Of a stretch of DNA of 64,000 nt, positions 1 through 12,360 are shown piece after piece. Under the pieces are notes generated by a model, which saw only the letters and a program-made list of their open reading frames with translations, was not told where the DNA came from and searched no databases. Where the stretch lies: the NCBI RefSeq assembly GCF_001039355.2, contig NW_019776136.1, forward strand, positions 40,952 to 104,951, in the 5' to 3' direction. The translations under genes were made by a program, and so were the position numbers. The stretch comes from Lingula anatina (taxonomy: Eukaryota > Brachiopoda > Lingulata > Lingulida > Lingulidae). Position 1 is the stretch's first letter, and every line of letters begins with the position of its first letter.

Positions 1-2778
1 GCTGGCTCGTCCTGGAGACATATTGACAACAGGCGGCTGCGTAGCATCAGTTCTCTGTGCCAGTGGAGATGATGAAGGTGGTGACTGTGCAGCACCAGTT
101 GTTGGTATCTGCATCATCCCTGGAGGTGATCCATGGGGCCTCAAATGGGGAGGCATGGCACCAAAGGGGTACGCCACCCTGGGAGGCACAACAGGAATTG
201 TCTGTGGGTGAATAAACCCCTGTCCTGGTGACATGGGCCCCTGCATTCTGTACATATTCATTAAAGCTCTGTAGTCAACTTGGACCATTCCTGGGCGCAT
301 AAACTGAAGTGGAAATGACTGAGCTGGCAAGGCAGTATTGACACCAAGCCCCAGAGGGACAGGTGATGCACTCTTGGAGCTCTTGTCATCTGGTTTGGGT
401 GTGGGCGTTCCAGACCTTGGAGACCCCATTCCTTTCTTGTCCTGAGACTCAGAACGCGGGGGCGACCTGACAGGGGAGGAGCCTGGAGAGGTTCCTCTAC
501 CTCCCTCAGCCACCAGATGATGAGTCCCCCTGGCTCTGTTGTGAGCAGTCATGTATGGGGGCACCATGTAGTATGGGTGTGACAGAAGTGTAGGAGGCAT
601 GGAGAACAAGTACTGTAAGTTGAAAAAAATGCAATGAAAATTTCAAAGCTCTACGTCAATATGTACATTTTCACTACTTCTTTTTTTTTTCTTATCTTAA
701 ACAATGACCACAATTTGGCTTCAAAGTGTGAAGTAAAATACATCAGTTTATCAACTGCCATGCATCATGTTAAACATAAACTATTTACCAACAGCCATCT
801 CAACCATACTTAATACTCTGAAAATACTGGGAAATTTCTTTAAGTCAAACAAGTCACGTTGCCAAAGTTGTCAATTAAATACAGTTATTTACGATTTCAA
901 TTCACTTACTGGTTGTGTCAGTGCAGCTGCCATCTGCTGTTGCTGTTGTTTATATTTGTATAGAGCATTCCCAGTAAAATGATGCCCATATGGTCCTTTC
1001 ACTCCCTCAGGCACAGACAATGGGTCCCCATGACGTAGCCTGTTTGGAACAAACTCTGGAGCCAGAGGATTCAAGACGTAGGTCTTCTTCAGTTCTACTC
1101 CATCCAGTTGCAATCGTAGCTGGGACCATGTCATTCCATACAGGCTGTTGTGTTGGTTGCACACTTCAATGAAGCGTTCCCAGATTTTTCTGAAAGTTAC
1201 CAAAATTTTTTAATAATTAAAAAATTGAAAATTTTCATTACCTAAAGAGAAATTTGATTTTTAGTTTAATTCAATGCAATGTAAATCTCTGAAGATTCAA
1301 AGTACCATCATGCTTATTATTCTTTTTTTTTTCTCAATATTTTCATACAAATAAAAACAATGGTAATGACACCCTTGGTGATTAAAATTTTCATGACACT
1401 CAATAGTCATAATTCAGAAGGACCATAATCATGATTATATTTAATACACAATTACACATGCTTGATGAATTACATCCCCCCCCCCCCCAAAAAAAAAAAA
1501 AAATAGATGCGGTTTTCTACTATCACTATATTAAGGTACCAGTAATCATACCTGCACTTCCCAATAGAACACAGTGACACAGGGTCTCCCACCACAGCTA
1601 CCAGTGACTGGGCTCTAGTGATGGCAGTGGTGAGAAGTTTAGCATTAGACAAGAACCCAAAGTCCATAAAATCCTCCATTGTGGTATCAGTACTACAGGT
1701 GTTACGTGTACGGACAGTGCTCAAAAATATGGCACGGAATTGTTTTCCTGAAATATAAAATTGCGATTTTACATTATATGGTGTCACTAGATCAGGTGGC
1801 AAGATTTAGAAATCTGCTCTTAAAAGTTGATGGACAGTACTGTTAAGATTTTGCTATGAGCACATTTTGAAATTACAGGCCTGCTGTTCACTTGCAATCT
1901 GCAACAACATTTTTTTTTTTTGGAATAGGCAACATTTTGAGAACAAAATGTATTTAATGTTTAGGTGACATTAGACTGGTGATCAAAAACTACCACAAAA
2001 CATACTGCTGGTGTGTTTATTATTTCGTATCTGTAACACAGTTGCATAAAACAACTACTTGATACTTTTTCAACATTTTACCTTGAACATTGAAGACTCT
2101 CTCTACTGAAACTCCGCCCATCTTCCTTTTGCGAAGTTCTGACCTTATTCTAACTACCTGAAAATTAAAAAAGATAATGAAATATAAGATGTCCAAAATT
2201 CCCAGATGTTGCACAATCCCATGGTATGATATCAAAAAGAGACTGTCCTATTTAATCCACAACTACCTTACCCCAGTTTTCATTGAAATGAGTTGAAACT
2301 AGTGTTCTTGGAGGAAAAAATACTTTGTACCTAATCAGAGGGTAAAACAATTAAAGGAAGTATTTTTTCATTTAATCAGTGACTGACCTGGTCTGCATAT
2401 GGAGACACTACTCCTATGGCACCATCATCTTGTGAACCCCAGGACTTGGGCCACATTTTCTTCAGTTCCGAGATTCTTTCCACTATCTCATACACCTGAA
2501 ATGAGAGTGGAGCTGGTGGGTGAAATGGGTAGTCAAATAGGAATCCCAGATTTTAAATTATGATTCAAGTTAATGAAATAAGTTTTCAGTTCAAGACAGC
2601 TGTATGCAAAGACATATCCAATCTGATACATCATCTATTGTGCACAATGGTTTGAAAATTACAAAGAAATTCCAGCACCTGGCTATCAGTCATGAAGAAC
2701 ATTTGCATTTAAGCTGAGATGATGTAAATAATTTTTTCATCTTACAAGAAACTTTATAACAAACTGCAATCTTACTCA

Positions 2779-2815
<37 letters not shown>

Positions 2816-5800
2816 TACCTCAGCATTATTATAAAATGCAGTGCTATTCTGGTGCTGCACATCTTCTCCTTTGGCAGTAAAGAAGGACAGGGGATAGAAC
2901 ACTTCATGCCTTGGCTGCTTACTTCCAGCTACAAGTTTGTTATCATAGAACAGTTCTGAGGTGTAATCCAATATGGCTTTGTGAGACCTGTAGTTTTCAC
3001 AAAGAAGGATTTTGCAGGGCTGTTCTCCAGGGTATAAGTCGTACAACCTTTCTAGCAGGGAGATGTGTAAATTCCTGCCCCTTGTGAAGTCAGAATGAAC
3101 CTCTGGACTCATCTGCACACAGAAACATGGAGGTAGTTAAGGACTGGTATTTTATTTAAAGACAAGTACATTCTTTTATTTGCAAACTATGGATTTAACA
3201 AAAATAAGGGGGAAATAAGGGATTATACTTACTGCTAAAAAGTATATATTCTTTCATTTTACTCATTTTAAATCAATTATATACATCATCATGGCACAAA
3301 ATGACTTAGAGATGGTAGAAACAAAAAAGAACGTTTGTAATAACATTCTTTTCTTAGTATAGAAATTTAACATTTTATCTAAATGTTACAATTCTGTCAT
3401 GTACTTGGGGCAAGTTATCTGTTACATGAATCCAGCTGTTAAGATCCTATACCTGCATATGATCTCCAGCCAACACAATTCTTGTCTTCTTGCTGGCCAC
3501 AGCCAGTGGCATGATTGTTTCACACTCCAATGCCTGGGCTGCCTCATCCAGCAATATGTGGGTAAAACAATCTGGAAATTAATGGAAAACAAAACAATAT
3601 TTATTTGTCAAATATTTTGTACCTCAATTTTAACTTAAAGTCAATTTTGTGCAACTGCACAGGATATCTTGTAGAATATATCTGTATTCATAATTTCTGA
3701 AAAGGGTAGCAAATTTTATGCCATTTAAGTTAAATCCCCTTTCTACTTTTCCTTAGTTTTAGCCAATAAATAGTAGTAGTCTTGTAAACTCATCAGAAAC
3801 CCTGGTTATAAGTAGTAAAGACATTTACCAGGCTCTAATCCAATATCATACAGGTACTTTGATGTGCTGAGAGTTGCTACAATAACTCGGTGCCCCTCAA
3901 TGTCCTCCTTGGTAGGCATGCGGAAATTAAAAGATGGATCTATCAAACAGTACTTCTGCACAGTCTCGTTCACTGTCTGTATCCAGCGGTTTCTGTAGTA
4001 GATTCTAAGTGGTTTAGCCTCTAAGTGATTGTCCTCTACATATGGATGGAAGTAGTCTTTTATGTACAGGTCTGCAGCACTGAAACAAGGAATAAAAAGA
4101 GATTTACAGATTAAATAATTAAGTAGAAACCCCTTCGCGCATTTCTTCATTATTTTGTAATATTAACAAGTATGGCAGCCATACCAGAGAGCCAACAATT
4201 CAATAAGCAAAAAAAAAAACTGCAACATTATCTGTGGAATAATAACCCAATGACATTATCCCATCATAGCTTCATGTGTAACTTGTTTGTTAACCAAAAT
4301 ATCCGTTATTTTCTTGGTTTCTTCCATACACTACCTATTTGAATGTGTACAAATAAGTATTCTGGTGCCTTCTTGCTGTAATATCTGTTTAGCAGCCTGA
4401 GCCAATGTGAAGGTCTTCCCTGTCCCATAAGGACCGACCAAAAGAATAGGGGGCAGCTCTATCTCCAGGGAGGTTGTCATTGCAACAATTGCCTCTTTTT
4501 GTTTGGTATTTAGTCTGGCATCTAGCTTATCACTCCACTGCCTGAAAATATATCAATGTCTGGAAGTTAACAATTTGATCGGAAATGTGTATGTAGCACA
4601 AGAAAAGAAACAATACTTCTTAAATACAGTATGGAGGACCAGATGGCATTTTATTTAAATGATTCATACACAGAATGATAAAATATACTCTATTAGAATT
4701 AAATCATCAACCATGTCATACCAATATCTGATAAATAAAACATGTAATAATGCTTTGCATTATCAATTGCTGTTAACTTTACTGAAGCATATTAAAATCC
4801 AGGACCATTTAGTCCAAAAAAAGCTCAGTGCATAGTGGAACAGGCTAATTTCTCAGGTTCTACTAAAGAAGAAGGCACACAGAGAAAAAATTCTTTGCTT
4901 TATGTAATCATCATACTATATTTATTAATTAATTAAATAAAAATATTTAACCTTAAGCTGATGGAAACACTTATTCAAATACCTACTCACGTCGGTGAGT
5001 AAATTTGTCTTATCTGATTGGTCGTTAAGTGTTGAATATGGGACAATCCCCCCCCCCCCAACCCTGTTAGTGCTATCTCAGTTACTGACTGTGCATGACA
5101 TACATTGGTTAGGCACCTAATTACACCCATTTAGACCCAGGTTCACCACCTAAGCAACATTCTGCCTATCACTGCTTCACATACTGTCAGTTATTCAAAT
5201 GAGGCTCACAGGGGGTACTGTATATGTAACTAAAGCTTGGTAAAATGTTCAAAATACTTTCATCTTTAAGTTAAAAAGTCAGTGATGTAATAAATACATT
5301 ATACAATCACTTACTGGGGAGATATTATCTATGCCCAATAAACCATTCCATTCAGATTATTACTAGTTGCTACATCAGACTTTTTTCTATTCTTATTTTA
5401 TTTCAATTTATAAATTAAATGAATAAACCTGCATAGAAAAGTACCATTAGTTCACCCTTTATGCTGATAATAAGTACTATTAGTTGACCACTAAATTACC
5501 ACTAAATGCCTGGCGGCTATGATTGTAAAATAATGCCATTCAAAATAAAAGCATACCATAATAAACTAATGGTACTAAATCAAATTGTGTATATAAATAT
5601 GTATAGTACATGTGTATAGCTTTTGCCTTTGTGTCAGAGAAGTGCTGAGAAGACAGAAAACATGATGATATAACAACAAAAACAAACAAATAAACTGGGG
5701 ATCCAATTTAGAGTTGTGGCTTTAAGTATTTTGAGGCATGACAGATCATAGAAAATTTCAACACAAGAATTAAATGAAAGAAAAAAGCTTGCACTGGTGA

Positions 5801-8800
5801 ATCAGATATACTGCAAATAGTTAAGTGCACCATGTGGTAAAGCAAAGCTCACAAGACAAAACTACCAGTCAAGCTGTTTATTACTACTAGAAATAATTAC
5901 CCATCCAAGTTCCTTCCCATGCTGCCAACAAATAGAAATGAATACTCAAAGTGAGCACATATCATACACATAACAATTTGTATGCTTAATTCTTTTTTTT
6001 AGCTGACATCCAAAACAATAAAAGCATGAAAACAATCAATGGCTAGCCTAACAGGAACAATGACTTGAATTTTACATAAAAGCAATATAATACTGAATGT
6101 TTTTCAGGTCTGACTTTGTATGTAAAGAATATTTTATAGTAATTTGCAAGAGCCCCACAGGCAATAACCTGTATGTACCATGAAGGAGTATATTAACAAT
6201 ATCTGTAAATCCCCATATGATGCATATAATAAATATATAAATGCATATCAGATTTTTTTAAATGCAGAATTTTCTTTCATGTAAAAAGCACAAAATAATA
6301 CCCACACCATATACATATAGTGAAAATAAAAGTAATGTATGTATATCTGCATACCTCCTCGGTGTCCAAGGAATGGAAATAGAATGATCTAAATCTGGAA
6401 ACACTAGTCTAACGTCCTGTAGCTTGTCTATTGCATGGTGCATCTCACACACTGGGAGTCTATTCAGCTGGAACTGGACCTGAAGATAAAATTAACATAT
6501 ATATATATANAAAAAAAATTAATAGATGGGGTTTTCTACTATCACTATATTAAGGTACCAGTAATCATACCTGCACTTCCCAATAGAACACAGTGACACA
6601 GGGTCTCCCACCACAGCTACCAGTGACTGGGCTCTAGTGATGGCAGTGGTGAGAAGTTTAGCATTAGACAAGAACCCAAAGTCCATAAAATCCTCCATTG
6701 TGGTATCAGTACTACAGGTGTTACGTGTACGAACAGTGCTCAAAAATATGGCACGGAACTGTTTTCCTGAAATATAAAATTTCGATTTTACATTATATGG
6801 TGTCACTAGATCAGGTGGCAAAATTTAGAAATCTGCTCTTAAAAGTTGCTGGATAGTACTGTTAAAATTTTGCTATGAGCACATTTTGGAGTTACAAGCC
6901 TGCTGTTCACTGGCAATCTGTAACAACATTTTTTTTTTTTTTGAAATAAGCAACATTTTGAGAACAAAACGTATTTAATTTTTAGGTGACATTAGACTGG
7001 TGATAAAAAACAACCACAAAACATACTACTGGCTGGTGTGTTTATTATTTCATAGCTGTAACACAGTTCAGTTGCATAAAATAACTACTTGACAATTTTT
7101 CAACATTTTACCTTGAACATTGAAGACTCTCTCCACTGAAACTCCCCCCATCTTCCTTTTGCGAAGTTCTGACCTTATTCTAACTACCTGAAAATTAAAA
7201 AAAAAAAACAGATAATGAAATATAAGATGTCTAATATTCCCAGATGTTGCAGAATCCCATGGTTTGATATCAAAAAGAGACTGTCCTATTTAATCCACCA
7301 TTACCTTACCCCAGTTTTCATTGAAATGAGTTGAAACTAGTGTTCTTGGAGGAAAAAATACTTTGTACCTAATCAGAGGGTAAAACAATTAAAGGAAGTA
7401 TTTTTTCATATAATCAGTGACTGACCTGGTCTGCATATGGAGACACTACTCCTATGGCACCATCATCTTGTGAACCCCAGGACTTGGGCCACATTTTCTT
7501 CAGTTCCGAGATTCTTTCCACTATCTCATAGACCTGAAATGAGAGTGGAGCTGGTGGGTGAAATGGGTGGTCAAATAGGAATCCTAGATTTTAAATTATG
7601 ATTCAAGTTAATGAAATACGTTTTCAGTTCAAGACTGTCACAGCTGTATGCAAAGACATATCCAATCTGATACATCATCTATTGTGCACAATGGTTTGAA
7701 ACTTGTGATATTACAAAGAAATTCCAGCACCTGGCTATCAGCCACTTAGAATGTTTACATTTGAGTTGAGAAGATGTAAATAATTTTTTCATCTTACAAG
7801 AAACTTTATAACAAACTGCAATCTTACACATAAAAAAATGAAAACAAAAACATAAATCCTACCTCAGCATTATTATAAAATGCAGTGCTATTCTGGTGCT
7901 GCACATCTTCTCCTTTGGCAGTAAAGAAGGACAGGGGATAGAACACTTCATGCCTTGGCTGCTTACTTCCAGCTACAAGTTTGTTATCATAGAACAGTTC
8001 TGATGTGTAATCCAGTATGGCTTTGTGAGACCTGTAGTTTTCACAAAGAAGGATTTTGCAGGGCTGTTCTCCAGGGTATAAGTCATACAACCTTTCTAGC
8101 AGGGAAATGTGTAAATTCCTGCCCCTTGTGAAGTCAGAATGAACCTCTGGACTCATCTGCACACAGAAACATGGAGGTAGTTAAGGACTGGTATTTTATT
8201 TAAAGACAAGTACATTCTTTTATTTGCAAACTATGGATTTAACAAAAATAAGGGAAAAATAAGGGATTATACTGACTGTTAAAAAATAATATATATTCTT
8301 TCATTTTGCTCATTTTAAATCAATTATATACATCATTATGGCAGAAAATAACTTGTAGGAACAAAAAAGGTCATATGTAATAACATTCTTTATAGGAATT
8401 TACATTTTATCTAAAAAATGACTATTTTGGGGCAAGTTATCTTTTAAATGAATCCCTCAGCTGTTAAGACCCTATACCTGCATATGATCTCCAGCCAGCA
8501 CAATTCTGGTCTTCTTGCTGGCCACAGCCAGTGGCATGATTGTTTCACACTCCAACGCCTGGGCTGCCTCATCCAGCAATATGTGGGTAAAACAATCTGG
8601 AAATTAATGGGAAAAAAACCAATATTTATTTGTCAAATATTGGTACCTCAATTTTTACTAAAAGTCAATTTTGTGCAACTGCACAGGATATCTTTCAATG
8701 ATTGAAGAGTATATCTGTATTAATAATTTCTGAAAAGGGCAGCAAATTTTATGCCATTTAAGTCAAATTCCCATTCTACTTTTCCTTAGTTTTAGCCAAT

Positions 8801-11800
8801 AAATAGTAGTCTTGTTAACTCATCAGAAACCCTGGTTATAAGTAGTAAAGACATTTACCAGGCTCTAATCCAATATCATACAGGTACTTTGATGTGCTGA
8901 GAGTTGCTACAATCACTCGGTGCCCCTCAATGTCCTCCTTGGTAGGCATGCGGAAATTAAAAGATGGATCTATTAAACAGTACTTCTGCACAGTCTCGTT
9001 CACTGTCTGTATCCAGCGGTTTCTGTAGTAGATTCTAAGTGGTTTGGCCTCTAAGTGATTGTCCTCTACATATGGATGGAAGTAGTCTTTTATGTACAGG
9101 TCTGCAGCACTGAAACAAGGAATAAAAAGAGATTTACAGATTAAATAATTAAGTAGAAACTCCTTCGTGCATTTCTTCATTATTTTGTAATATTAACAAG
9201 TATGGCAGCCATACCAGAGAGCCAATAACATATACTTTGACCAAGGTGAGATTTGTCTGATTGCAGCCTTTATATCAATTCAATAAGCAAAAAAAACTAC
9301 AACATTATCTGTGGAATAATAACCCAATGACATTATCCCATCATAGCTTCATGTGTAACTTGTTTGTTAACCAAAATATCTGCTATTTTCTTGGTTTCTT
9401 CCATACACTACCTATTTGAATGTGTACAAATAAGTATTCTGGTGCCTTCTTGCTGTAATATCTGTTTAGCAGCCTGAGCCAATGTGAAGGTCTTCCCTGT
9501 CCCATAAGGACCGACCAAAAGAATAGGGGGCAGCTCTATCTCCAGGGAGGTTGTCATTGCAACAATTGCCTCTTTTTGTTTGGTATTTAGTCTGGCATCT
9601 AGCTTATCACTCCACTGCCTGAAAATATATCAATGTCTGGAAGTTAACAATTTGATCGGAAATGTATATGTAGCACAAGAAAAGAAACAATACTTCTTAA
9701 ATACAGTACGGAGGACCAGATGGCATTTTATTTAAATGATGCATACACAGAATGATTACATATACTCTATTAAAATTAAATCATCCATCATGGTATACCA
9801 AGATCTGATCAAATAAAACATACTAAACATGTAATAATGCTTTGCATTATCGATTGCTGTTAACTTTACTGAGGCATATTAAAATCCAGGACCATTTAGT
9901 CCAAAAAAAGCTCAGTGCATAGTGGAACAGGCTAATTTCTCAGGTTCTACTAAAGAGGAAGGCACACAGAGAAAAAATTCTTTGCTTTATTGAATCATCA
10001 TACTATATTTATTAATTAATCAAATAAAAATATTTAACATTATAAGCTGATGGAAACACTTATTCAAATACTACTAATTTTAGTAGTATTTTAAAGTTAT
10101 ATCAATAAATTTTCTCTGCTTTCTTTAATTAATTAATTTTATCAGTAAATGTTAAAGTATTTTAGTATTGTTATTTTTAGACTTTTTAATTATTTGTAAA
10201 GTGCATTGAAATGTAAAAAATGGAATGCGCTATATAAGAAATAAATATTATTATTATTATTATTATTAAATACCTACTCATGTCGATGAGTTAATTTGTC
10301 TTATCTGATTGATCTTGAAGTGTTGAATATGGGACAATCCCCCCCNNCCCCCCCCCCCCCCCCCCCCGTTAGTGCTATCTCAGTTACTGACTGTGCATGA
10401 CATACATTGGTTAGGCACCTAATTACACCCATTTAGACCCATGTTCACCACCTAAGCAACATTCTGCCTATCACTGCTCCACATACTGTCAGTTATTCAA
10501 ATGAGGCTCACAGGGGGTACTGTATATGTAACTAAAGCTTGGTAAAATGTTCATAATACTTTCATCTTTAAGTTGAAAAGTCAGCGATGTAACAAATACA
10601 TTATACAATCACTTACTGGAGAGAAATTATCTATACCCAATCAGACATGCTGAAACTGTCGGTCCAATCGGTCATGACCGGGAAAATTTGTCTGGACCGG
10701 TAGAAAATTAGACTTGGTCGGTCCAAAGGACCGACAAGAGTTTTAAGAACCGCAATTTTGAATTTAGTCATCTTTTGACATACTTCACTAATAAAATTAT
10801 ATAAAACCCAAAGCGTTTTTTCCCTTCCATTTCAAAACTATCACATTCACAAACAAAGTAAGCTACCCTAATCGTACTGGTACTATCTGTCACAAACGAA
10901 TAGAGTGATTTCCGGTCCGACAAAAATCCATTCGGTCCGGCAAATTTTTCATTACTGCCGGTCCAAATGTCCAGCCATTCTGAAAAGTTTTCAGCATGTC
11001 TGCCCAATAAACCATTCCATTCAGATTATTTCTAGTTGCTACATCAGACTTTTTTCTATTTTTATTTTCTTATTTCAATTTATAAATTAAATGAATAAAC
11101 CTGCATAGAGAAGTACCATTAGTTCACCTTTTATATTGATAATAAGTACTATTAGTTGACCACTAAATGCCTGGCAGCTATGATTGTAAAATAATGCCAT
11201 TCAAAATAAAAGCATACCATAATAAACTAATGGTACTAAATTAAATTGTGTATATAAATATATATAGTACATGTGTATAGCTTTTGCCTTTGTGTCAGAG
11301 AAGTGCTGAGAAGACAAGAAAACATGACAATATAACAACAAAAACAAACAAATAAACTGGGGATCCAATTTAGAGTTGTGGCTTAAGTATTTTGAGACAT
11401 GACAGATCATAGAAAATTTCAAGACAAGAATAACATTAAAGAAAAAATCTTACACTAGTGAATCAGATATACTGCAAATAGTTAAGTGCACTGCAATATA
11501 GATATGGTAAAGCAAAGCTCACAAGACAAAACTACCAGTCAAGCTGTTTATTACTACTAGAAATAATTACCCATCCAAGTTCCTTCCCATGCTGCCAACA
11601 AATAGAAATGAATACTCAAAGTGAGCACATATCATACACATAACAATTTGTATGCTTAATTCTTTTTTTAGCTGACATCCAAAACAATAAAAGCATGAAA
11701 ACAATCAATGGTTAGCCTAACAGGAACACTGACTTGAATTTTACATAAAAGCAATATAATACCGAATGTTTTTCAGGTCTGACTTTGTATGTAAAGAATA

Positions 11801-12313
11801 TTTTATAGTAATTTGCAAGAGCCACACACGCAATAACCTGTATGTACCATGAAGGAGTATATTAACAATATCTGTATATATCAGATTTTTTTTAATGCAG
11901 AATCTTTTTTTATGTAAAAAGCACAAAATAATACCCACACCATATACATATAGTGAAAATAAAAGTAATGTATGTATATCTGCATACCTCCTCGGTGTCC
12001 AAGGAATGGAAATAGAATGATCTAAATCTGGAAACACTAGTCTAACGTCCTGTAGCTTGTCTATTGCATGGTGCATCTCACACACAGGGAGTCTGTTCAG
12101 CTGGAACTGGACCTGAAGATAAAATTAACATATATATACATATATATATATATCTTGTTACTAATTCTGTTCATAACTTAAATAATTGCTATCTTTTTAA
12201 CTTTGTAAAGTTAACTTATACTTCTTAAAAAATATTTCTAATATTTCACATCCTTTTTAAAGGAATTAAGTTTCTTTTTCAGAACATGCTGATTTACAAA
12301 ACCCATTTAGGAG

Positions 12314-12360
<47 letters not shown>

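Larger units (their letters stand above)
6511..12150 (-). repeat. HELZ: HELZ helicase-core block, copy B (eight exons, two private insertions)
   Basis: Copy B exons on the minus strand: 11988-12112, 9412-9618, 8859-9109, 8478-8596, 7863-8156, 7426-7533, 7112-7187 and 6571-6766. Every exon has the same length and phase as in copy A and each is open. Copy B is about 0.6 kb longer, mainly because of a SINE-like insertion (10072-10267) and a MITE-like element (10642-11002). Its last exon ends in phase 2, but the next exon in the assembly (6355-6479, copy A) starts in phase 0, so the two blocks cannot be spliced in series in frame. This fits an unmerged second haplotype better than a working duplication. 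Confidence 0.93.

Noticed and set aside
1503-12150. HELZ with two real tandem ATPase cores
   Set aside because: The order of exons breaks the reading frame and an N marks the joint, so I prefer an assembly explanation; kept as a finding for testing.
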